11,212 nucleotides of DNA, from assembly GCA_022865845.1 (NCBI GenBank), contig JALHUC010000560.1, forward strand, positions 1 through 11,212. The letters run 5' to 3'. This DNA is from a bacterium (GTDB lineage Bacteria; BMS3Abin14). Below are positions 1 through 4,266 of the stretch, piece by piece; positions within the stretch are counted from its first letter, which is position 1; every line of letters begins with the position of its first letter. The notes beneath the pieces were generated by a model. It made no database searches. It was not told the origin of the DNA and saw only the letters and a program-made list of their open reading frames with translations. The position numbers were made by a program, and so were the translations under genes.

Positions 1-1
1 A

Positions 2-50
2 GTGAAGAGTAGCGTGTGAAAGGTAATGTCTAAAGGGTAAAGAATAAAGA
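2..50. repeat. Degenerate heptamer tandem array (about 7 units)
   Basis: Read in steps of seven from base 2, the units begin GTGAAGA then GTAGCGT, return to GTGAAAG, and drift to GTAAAGA and ATAAAGA at 37-50. Most units share a G/A-T-A/G-A core. The period holds for seven units although no two neighbours are identical. This is read directly from the sequence; the function is unknown. The array may begin outside the window. Confidence 0.6.
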
Positions 51-341
51 GAACCAGGGGAAAACCGGAACGTAAATATCCATTCGAAGCCCAGCTATTT
101 GAGATATTTTCCAGCAGGTAGATCCTGGACCGAAGGAATATTTCGAAATATTACCGACTGCCGCAAAAGTATCGGTGGGAAGGTTCGTTGTGTGTCTGGC
201 CTATCGCCTGTGCGGACGGAATTTTACTCCCTCACCTTTCGCTGACCTGTGCACTTACATCCTCTTTCCCTGACTTTCTACTATTGGTTTTTCTTCTTCC
301 AGACATATGGAAAATAGATATATATTAGTGTGAAGTGGCAG
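51..341. other. Non-coding stretch upstream of the small [DE]RR protein
   Basis: I find no convincing gene here on either strand. It contains AAATATC at 74-80 facing GATATTT at 103-109, a 16-bp perfect palindrome at 137-152, ACCGA at 153-157 facing TCGGT at 172-176, and pyrimidine-rich sequence at about 265-300. An AT-rich patch at 303-327 (including TATATT at 321-326) could hold a -10 element, but no -35 sits at a proper distance. A structured leader is possible, but I could not match it to a known riboswitch, including the cyclic-di-GMP classes. Confidence 0.4.
137..152. repeat. 16-bp perfect palindrome
   Basis: AATATTTCGAAATATT equals its own reverse complement. It lies about 255 bp upstream of the small protein's start. 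A perfect dyad of this length could be an operator for a dimeric regulator or a cruciform. No regulator is identified, so any role is inference. Confidence 0.6.
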
Positions 342-400
342 CTGCGGTTGGAAAGGATCCATGCGGTTGGAGTTTGGGAAAGTCCCGCAGATTGAGGAGG
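342..400 (+). promoter_or_regulatory. Leader with direct repeat, possible hairpins and a strong RBS
   Basis: TGCGGTTGGA occurs twice, at 343-352 and 362-371. CTGCGG at 342-347 can pair with CCGCAG at 385-390, and GGGA-AAG-TCCC at 376-386 can form a small hairpin inside it. The Shine-Dalgarno sequence GAGGAGG lies at 394-400, six bases before ATG 407, just outside these pairings. This decides the start of the small gene. Structural control of translation is possible but unproven. Confidence 0.5.
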
Positions 401-406
401 CACAAA

Positions 407-568
407 ATGGCTGAGCAGGGGAAAGTTGAAAGACGAACCGCTGGGGATGACAGGCGCAACAGTAAGATGGACCAACGCCAGTTCATCGATATCGGTTGGA
501 TGATGGAAGATGAGAGAAGGGTCTCCCCCACGGACCGCAGGCTGGGTTCGAAAGACCGGAGAAAGTAA
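407..568 (+). CDS. Small [DE]RR heptad-repeat protein (53 aa), function unknown
   Basis: This is a very hydrophilic 53-residue protein. The frame stays open 24 codons further upstream to 335, but the GAGGAGG site at 394-400 places the start at ATG 407. Its pattern is an Arg-Arg pair preceded by Asp or Glu, repeated with a strict spacing of seven: RR at residues 9-10, 16-17, 37-38, 44-45 and 51-52. Positions 23-24 (QR) and 30-31 (GW) keep the register in a degenerate middle. There is no signal peptide or membrane segment. Stretches of repeated DRR are, from memory, frequent in short proteins and in linkers of cyclic-di-GMP signalling proteins, and an HD-GYP gene follows 244 bp downstream. A link between the two is inference from position. 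I do not recognise a named family. Confidence 0.6.
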   Translation: MAEQGKVERRTAGDDRRNSKMDQRQFIDIGWMMEDERRVSPTDRRLGSKDRRK

Positions 569-573
569 AGATA

Positions 574-594
574 GAACGCAGAACACAGAACGCA
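574..594. repeat. Heptamer tandem array, GAACRCA x3
   Basis: The units are GAACGCA, GAACACA and GAACGCA, followed by a partial GCAG. The array begins 5 bp after the stop codon of the small protein gene. It is one of the period 6-8 arrays found in nearly every gap of this window. Confidence 0.75.
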
Positions 595-624
595 GCAGTA
601 GATCAAAGGCTGGAACTGCAGGAT

Positions 625-656
625 TCTTCGACTGAGCGACGGAGCGACTTGGCGAA
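625..656. repeat. Octamer tandem array (4 units ending in CGAC or CGAA)
   Basis: Four consecutive octamers run from 625. The middle two are TGAGCGAC (633-640) and GGAGCGAC (641-648). The first ends in CGAC and the last in CGAA. The period differs from the heptamers 30 bp upstream in the same gap. Confidence 0.65.
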
Positions 657-689
657 AAAACGGGATCAAGATCTGTTTGAACACCGTGC

Positions 690-714
690 GTTCATCCTCT
701 TCATATGGATGAAC
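690..714. repeat. Inverted repeat, 8-bp perfect arms
   Basis: GTTCATCC at 690-697 is the exact reverse complement of GGATGAAC at 707-714, with a 9-base loop. No T-run follows on either strand, so it is not an obvious intrinsic terminator. It lies about 100 bp upstream of the HD-GYP start and could be an operator or an mRNA hairpin. Confidence 0.6.
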
Positions 715-715
715 T

Positions 716-787
716 AATACTTCTACTTAGACTTAGGCTCAGCCTGCCGGTTCCTGCTTCTATTTCCACTTCCACTTCTGCTCCTCC
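716..787. repeat. Drifting hexamer array (about 12 units) upstream of the HD-GYP gene
   Basis: In steps of six from 716 the units change gradually. They begin AATACT, TCTACT, TAGACT. Around 740-757 they are GC-rich (CAGCCT, GCCGGT). Later they become TTCCAC twice (764-775), then TTCTGC and TCCTCC. Successive units usually share two to four positions. The strand is almost purely C/T in its second half. The array ends 25 bp before ATG 813 and may occupy the 5' untranslated region of that gene. It contains TACTTCTACTTA (718-729), which recurs at 2964-2975. Confidence 0.6.
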
Positions 788-812
788 CTTTCTTTTCATC
801 TATACTTGATCT

Positions 813-2099
813 ATGGATTCCCAGATATCTCCTATTGCACTTTTCAACCTGGTGGCTGTCCTGTCCAAGGCAATGGACCTGGTAAGTCCCCTGGTTGTGG
901 ATCACCACAAGCGTACAGCCTGGTTCGCGGTCCACCTGGCGGAGGAGATGGGTTTAAGAGGAAAATGGATAAACGAGATCCTTTTTTCCGCCCTTCTCCA
1001 CGACATAGGAGCTTTCTCTCTCCAGGAGCGCCTTGATACACTTCAATTCGAGTTCGAGAACCCTCACCATCACGCCTGCCTTGGTTACAGCCTGCTCAAG
1101 GACGTGGAATTTTTCAGCCAGGAGGCGAAGATCATTCTCGCCCACCACACCTGGTGGAAACCTGAACACGATAATGATGTCGGCGGTGAACGGGTCCCCC
1201 TGGCCAGTCACGTGCTCCATCTCGCTGACAGGGTCGCTATCCTTCTGGGGGAGGATGGTCATGTTCCTGACAGGATCGAGGAGGTACTGGGTCCGATCAA
1301 GGCAAGAAAGGGGACCGTCTTCATGCCAAGGGCCGTTGACGCCCTTCTGGGTGCGGCCCATAAAGAGGAGTTCTGGTTGGGTGCCATGCAGCCCGACGTG
1401 GAGGATCAACTGCGTCTGAAGGTCGATCCCAGGTTTCTGGAAATGGGACCCATTGATCTTGAACCGGTGGCCCGTACCTTTGCCCGGATCATCGATTACC
1501 GAAGCCATTTCACGGCGACACACTCTGCAGCGGTTGCCTATATCGCTGAGGTCCTGGCAAGGTATCTGGGGTTTTCCGAAAATAACTGTAAAACCATGAA
1601 GGTCGCCGGTTATCTCCACGATCTGGGTAAGATCGCCATCCCCACCGAGATCCTGGAAAAGGCGGGACGTCTGGACACGGGAGAATATCACCGGGTTCAG
1701 GATCACGTGGTACACACAAGGAACCTTCTGGAAAAAGTTCCTGAGCTCGGCTACGGGATACGCTGGGCATCTGAGCACCACGAGAGGCTCAACGGCAGCG
1801 GATACCCGGAGCACTCCGAGGGAGGAGAGATCGCTTTCGGTTCCCGGGTTCTGGCCATGGCCGATGTCTTCGCAGCGGTCACCGAAGACAGGCCCTACCG
1901 AAAGGGTGTTGACCGGGCGAAGGCTCTTCGCTTACTCGGCCGCTTGACAAAGGAGGGGTATCTGGATTCCGAGATCTTCCAGGTTGTTAAAGATAATTTC
2001 GATGAATTGAGCCGGGTACGGACCACCGCCCAGGCAGATAGCCTTGAGGACCACAGGTCGCGCATGGAATGCTTCGAAGAAATGCAGGTAGAATTCTGA
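813..2099 (+). CDS. Tandem HD / HD-GYP domain protein, probable cyclic-di-GMP phosphodiesterase
   Basis: This 428-residue soluble protein has two successive HD-type phosphohydrolase domains. The second (about 215-405) has the HD-GYP signature: HDLGK at 269-273, HHERLNGSGYP at 322-332, further metal-ligand candidates H237 and H298, and D351 in a MADVFAA stretch. HD-GYP enzymes hydrolyse cyclic-di-GMP to pGpG or GMP using a di- or tri-metal centre. The first domain (about 15-150) has DHHKR at 30-34, HD at 63-64, HH at 111-112 and LADR at 137-140, and aligns with the same framework. It has HHTWWKPEHD where the second has the GYP motif, so it looks like a diverged copy. There is no receiver, PAS or membrane domain. 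The start at ATG 813 has no clear Shine-Dalgarno site; it is chosen because conserved-looking sequence begins at once. The next ATG, at 873, would cut into the first domain. Confidence 0.9.
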   Translation: MDSQISPIALFNLVAVLSKAMDLVSPLVVDHHKRTAWFAVHLAEEMGLRGKWINEILFSALLHDIGAFSLQERLDTLQFEFENPHHHACLGYSLLKDVEFFSQEAKIILAHHTWWKPEHDNDVGGERVPLASHVLHLADRVAILLGEDGHVPDRIEEVLGPIKARKGTVFMPRAVDALLGAAHKEEFWLGAMQPDVEDQLRLKVDPRFLEMGPIDLEPVARTFARIIDYRSHFTATHSAAVAYIAEVLARYLGFSENNCKTMKVAGYLHDLGKIAIPTEILEKAGRLDTGEYHRVQDHVVHTRNLLEKVPELGYGIRWASEHHERLNGSGYPEHSEGGEIAFGSRVLAMADVFAAVTEDRPYRKGVDRAKALRLLGRLTKEGYLDSEIFQVVKDNFDELSRVRTTAQADSLEDHRSRMECFEEMQVEF

Positions 2100-2120
2100 A
2101 AGCCCAGGAAATAGGATCTA

Positions 2121-2148
2121 GTACCCAGTACCCAGTACCCAGTACCCA
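2121..2148. repeat. Perfect heptamer tandem array, GTACCCA x4
   Basis: Four identical copies of GTACCCA, 21 bp after the HD-GYP stop codon. This is the cleanest array in the window. Two different degenerate arrays follow it directly. Confidence 0.9.
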
Positions 2149-2159
2149 GGAAAACCCTG

Positions 2160-2191
2160 TATCGGAGTGTTGGGGTACCGGAGTATCGGGG
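2160..2191. repeat. Degenerate octamer array (4 units)
   Basis: The units are TATCGGAG, TGTTGGGG, TACCGGAG and TATCGGGG. The shared frame is T-A/G-x-C/T-G-G-A/G-G. The array lies 12 bp after the heptamer array. Confidence 0.7.
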
Positions 2192-2226
2192 GAAACCCTA
2201 AACCCGGAAACTATAGCCCATAGCTT
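2192..2226. repeat. Degenerate heptamer array (about 5 units)
   Basis: It continues without a gap from the octamer array, with units GAAACCC and TAAACCC drifting to ATAGCCC and ATAGCTT. The last unit enters the palindrome at 2222-2267. It lies between two convergent genes. Confidence 0.55.
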
Positions 2227-2267
2227 TCCTTTACTTCCCCTTCCTCAGGCTGGGGAAGTGGAAAGCT
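2222..2267. other. Long imperfect palindrome over the 3' end of the UPF0316 gene
   Basis: AGCTTTCC at 2222-2229 pairs with GGAAAGCT at 2260-2267, and ACTTCCCC at 2233-2240 with GGGGAAGT at 2252-2259. This gives 16 pairs interrupted by a 3-base bulge, with an 11-base loop. It sits between convergent genes and could stop transcription from either side, but no T-run follows on either strand. It also encodes residues 186-196 and the stop codon of the minus-strand gene. A degenerate dispersed palindromic (REP-like) element is another reading. Confidence 0.55.
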
Positions 2268-2821
2268 TTGCCCCCTCCAAACGGTAGTGGGCCGGGTGAA
2301 CTTACCGAACGCAGATCCTCGATGGTGTAATAGGCCTGGGGGTTGGTCGATTTGATCAACTTCACCATCGTGGGCAGCGTGTTGCGCTTAAGTATTGTGA
2401 AGAGGATCTTGACAGGCCCCCGGCCACCCTCAGCATCCACTGAGGTGACGACAAAGTTCGCCTTCCGGAGGTTCTCTTCCAGTGCGGTTCCATCCCTCTG
2501 AGTGATTATCCGGACAACGAGATATCCCAAGGCTACCCAACGCTCGATTGTGACCCCTATGTAAGTTCCTACGGCGAAACCGCTTGCGTAAGCCACGTAA
2601 TTGATCCAGCTGTCGAGGTTGTTCATAATCTGGCCTAAGGCGAACAGCCAGACGAGTATCTCGAAAAATCCGGCGCAGGCTGCGATGAAACGAAAGCCCC
2701 TTGAAACGAAGATAATACGCATCGTGCCGATGGTGACATCGGTGATCCTTGCGAGAAATATGAGCAGTGGAAGGATCACGAGGGAAAATAACTGTGAGTC
2801 GAAGAAAGCGGCATCTGCCAT
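2231..2821 (-). CDS. UPF0316 family membrane protein (DUF5698 + DUF2179)
   Basis: This 196-residue protein has three hydrophobic segments at about 10-26, 45-65 and 72-92. A soluble C-terminal domain follows (about 100-172) with the DUF2179 pattern, including a TSVDAEGG loop and a final YYTIEDLRSVS. This order is that of the UPF0316/DUF2179 family of inner-membrane proteins, whose function is not established. The start at 2821 is supported by AAGGA seven bases upstream on the minus strand. Residues after about 174 (PGPLPFGGGK and beyond) look unlike the family core and are encoded by GC-rich palindromic DNA, suggesting that the 3' end was extended by a repeat. The gene is single and convergent with the HD-GYP gene, and divergent from the aldo/keto reductase gene. 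Confidence 0.85.
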   Translation of the reverse strand: MADAAFFDSQLFSLVILPLLIFLARITDVTIGTMRIIFVSRGFRFIAACAGFFEILVWLFALGQIMNNLDSWINYVAYASGFAVGTYIGVTIERWVALGYLVVRIITQRDGTALEENLRKANFVVTSVDAEGGRGPVKILFTILKRNTLPTMVKLIKSTNPQAYYTIEDLRSVSSPGPLPFGGGKAFHFPSLRKGK

Positions 2822-2919
2822 TAAGGGTTCCTTTTGGGAAGTGAAGTTTCAGATATCGTCTCCCTAACATAAAAAAAGGTTTGGGGAGAAAGGAGCAATG
2901 AAATGCACTGATTTTTTAA

Positions 2920-2928
2920 TGCTATAAT
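2920..2928 (+). promoter_or_regulatory. Extended -10 promoter element for the aldo/keto reductase gene
   Basis: TGCTATAAT is a perfect TGn plus TATAAT. No good -35 lies 16-18 bp upstream, as expected for extended -10 promoters. A T-run (2912-2917) lies just upstream. Transcription would start near 2935, giving a leader of about 73 nt that contains the hexamer array at 2935-2982. Confidence 0.6.
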
Positions 2929-2934
2929 GTTTTA

Positions 2935-2982
2935 GATCAGGACCTGGACCTGCCCAGGACTATTACTTCTACTTATAATTAT
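2935..2982. repeat. Drifting hexamer array (about 8 units) in the aldo/keto reductase leader
   Basis: The units run from GATCAG through two copies of GACCTG (2941-2952) and CCCAGG to ACTATT, ACTTCT and ACTTAT. GC content falls along the array. It contains TACTTCTACTTA at 2964-2975, identical to 718-729, and CCAGGACTA at 2954-2962, identical to 4023-4031. Confidence 0.55.
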
Positions 2983-3007
2983 ACACTTTCTTTTCCCGGA
3001 GGTAACT

Positions 3008-4000
3008 ATGGACCAGAGAAAACTTGGTACGCAGGGACTCGTTGTATCCGCCATGGGTCTTGGCTGCATGGGCATGTCGGAATTTTACGGCCACGCGGAT
3101 GAGCAGCAATCCACAGCCACCATACACCGTTCCCTGGAACTCGGGATCAATTTTCTGGACACCTCGGACATGTACGGCAGTGGGCATAACGAGAAACTTC
3201 TGGGCAAAGCCGTAGCAGGTAGGCGCAGCGAGTTCGTCATAGCCACCAAGTTCGGTGTTCTGCGGGGCGATGACGGTTCCTTCACCGGTGTCTCGGGAAG
3301 GCCCGATTATGTGCGCACCGCCTGCGAGGGGAGCCTTCAGCGGCTTGGGGTTGATCACATCGATCTTTATTACCAGCACAGAGTGGACAAGGAGGTCCCC
3401 ATAGAGGATACGGTGGGGGAAATGTCCCGTCTGGTGGAAGAGGGCAAGGTGATCTATCTGGGGATGAGCGAGGCCGGGCCGGAAACGCTCCGGCGTGCAT
3501 CCGGCATTCATCCCATCTCGGCGCTTCAGACCGAATACTCCCTCTGGACCCGTGACCCTGAGGAGAAGATCCTGCCCGTCTGCCGGGAGCTTGGGATCGG
3601 GTTTGTGCCCTACAGCCCCCTCGGCAGGGCCTTTCTTGCAGGTAAGATCACTGACCAGGAAGAGTATGCGAAGGAGGGCGATGCCCGCAGCGCGCGTTTC
3701 CCAAGATTCCAGGGGGAGAATTTCGACAAGAACATGGAACTGGTCGTTAAGCTGAAGTCGATTGCCCAGAAAAAAGGATGCACTCCCGGTCAGCTGGCGT
3801 TGGCCTGGGTCCTGGCCCAGGGGGCGGATATGGCTCCCATTCCGGGTACGACAAAGATCAAACATCTCGAGGAGAACGCGGCGGCGGCCGATATCGTTCT
3901 GTCAGTGGAAGAACTGAAGGAGTTGGCTGACCTCTTCCCGCTCGGCGCTGCTGCAGGGGACCGGTATTTCGAACATGGGATGATGATGATTGATAATTGA
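3008..4000 (+). CDS. Aldo/keto reductase, NADP-dependent (AKR11/AKR13-like)
   Basis: This 330-residue single-domain protein has the usual length for a monomeric (beta/alpha)8 aldo/keto reductase, which reduces aldehydes or ketones with NAD(P)H in the cytoplasm. It opens with the family hallmark [20 protein letters not shown]. The catalytic tetrad is visible: D51 and Y56 in [11 protein letters not shown]81 in ATKFG and H124 in YYQHRVD. Cofactor-binding sequence follows: [12 protein letters not shown] at 202-213 and [13 protein letters not shown] at 278-290. GGAGGT at 2998-3003, four bases before ATG 3008, fixes the start. The gene stands alone, with its own promoter and no operon partner, so the substrate cannot be inferred. 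Close relatives are often described as general stress or detoxification reductases. Confidence 0.95.
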   Translation: MDQRKLGTQGLVVSAMGLGCMGMSEFYGHADEQQSTATIHRSLELGINFLDTSDMYGSGHNEKLLGKAVAGRRSEFVIATKFGVLRGDDGSFTGVSGRPDYVRTACEGSLQRLGVDHIDLYYQHRVDKEVPIEDTVGEMSRLVEEGKVIYLGMSEAGPETLRRASGIHPISALQTEYSLWTRDPEEKILPVCRELGIGFVPYSPLGRAFLAGKITDQEEYAKEGDARSARFPRFQGENFDKNMELVVKLKSIAQKKGCTPGQLALAWVLAQGADMAPIPGTTKIKHLEENAAAADIVLSVEELKELADLFPLGAAAGDRYFEHGMMMIDN

Positions 4001-4014
4001 AGACATGCACGTAG

Positions 4015-4050
4015 TGCCAGGACCAGGACTACGACCAGGACCAGGGCTAG
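4015..4050. repeat. Hexamer tandem array, GACCAG-type (6 units)
   Basis: Six hexamers begin TGCCAG, GACCAG, GACTAC. Two more GACCAG units follow, and the last is GGCTAG. The array begins 15 bp after the aldo/keto reductase stop codon. It shares CCAGGACTA (4023-4031) with the array in the same gene's leader (2954-2962), so related units flank the gene on both sides. Confidence 0.75.
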
Positions 4051-4056
4051 TCATAA

Positions 4057-4218
4057 CGGTTTGAGGGTTTAAAAATAGATTCCGATCTGCTCAAATGGCT
4101 GGCGGGAATTATTCTGGTGCTCAGGATAGTTCTGGGGTTCCCTGTGTCAGCAAAAGGGTGGAGGAGGTGGATGGGGGAAAAACGGAATGTCGAAGGAGGA
4201 AGGAGGAAGGAGGAATAA
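4057..4218 (+). pseudogene. Possible small membrane-protein reading frame lacking a normal start
   Basis: Between TAA 4054-4056 and TAA 4216-4218 there is a 53-codon open frame. It encodes a short acidic/basic head, one strongly hydrophobic segment (LLKWLAGIILVLRIVLGFPV, residues 11-30) and a basic, Trp-rich tail. That arrangement is typical of single-span small membrane proteins. No ATG, GTG or TTG lies before the hydrophobic segment; the first GTG (4117) is inside it. A GAGGG sequence (4063-4067) precedes TTA and ATA codons, so a rare start codon or a mutated start is conceivable. The tail is encoded by the heptamer array at 4192-4212. Chance is a serious alternative. Confidence 0.25.
4192..4212. 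repeat. Perfect heptamer tandem array, GAAGGAG x3
   Basis: Three identical copies of GAAGGAG, followed by a partial unit (GAA). This is the second array in the 4001-4241 gap, with a period of seven; the first has a period of six. Confidence 0.8.
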
Positions 4219-4266
4219 AGTGCCCTGGTCTTCATCCTTCCCTATTCCTCTTCTATTTCCTCCTCC
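4219..4266. repeat. Drifting hexamer array overlapping the carboxyltransferase 3' end
   Basis: Read on the minus strand from 4266 downward in steps of six, the units are GGAGGA, GGAAAT, AGAAGA, then GGAATA and purine-rich successors, ending near GACCAG (4225-4230). The first units lie inside the coding region and encode the final acidic residues; the rest lie beyond the stop codon at 4242-4244. Confidence 0.5.

Noticed and set aside
60..400. Cyclic-di-GMP riboswitch upstream of the small protein
   Set aside because: Suggested by the HD-GYP neighbour, but I could not find the conserved core sequences of either known class.
325..684. Minus-strand open frames over the small [DE]RR gene
   Set aside because: The hydrophobic products arise as complements of purine-rich DNA; the plus-strand gene has a near-perfect ribosome binding site and a regular residue pattern.
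954..1814. Long open frame (286 codons) antisense to the HD-GYP gene
   Set aside because: The plus-strand frame has clear domain motifs across the same stretch, and the antisense product is not recognisable. It is a by-product of GC-rich codon use.
2121..2226. CRISPR array
   Set aside because: Units are 7-8 bp and directly adjacent with no spacers, and no cas genes are present.
2969..3865. Open frame of 298 codons antisense to the aldo/keto reductase
   Set aside because: The opposite strand has all four catalytic residues and a good ribosome binding site; the antisense product has no recognisable motif.
4007..4017. GCAC-GTA-GTGC as a terminator after the aldo/keto reductase
   Set aside because: The stem has only four pairs and no T-run follows. 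The hexamer array begins inside it.
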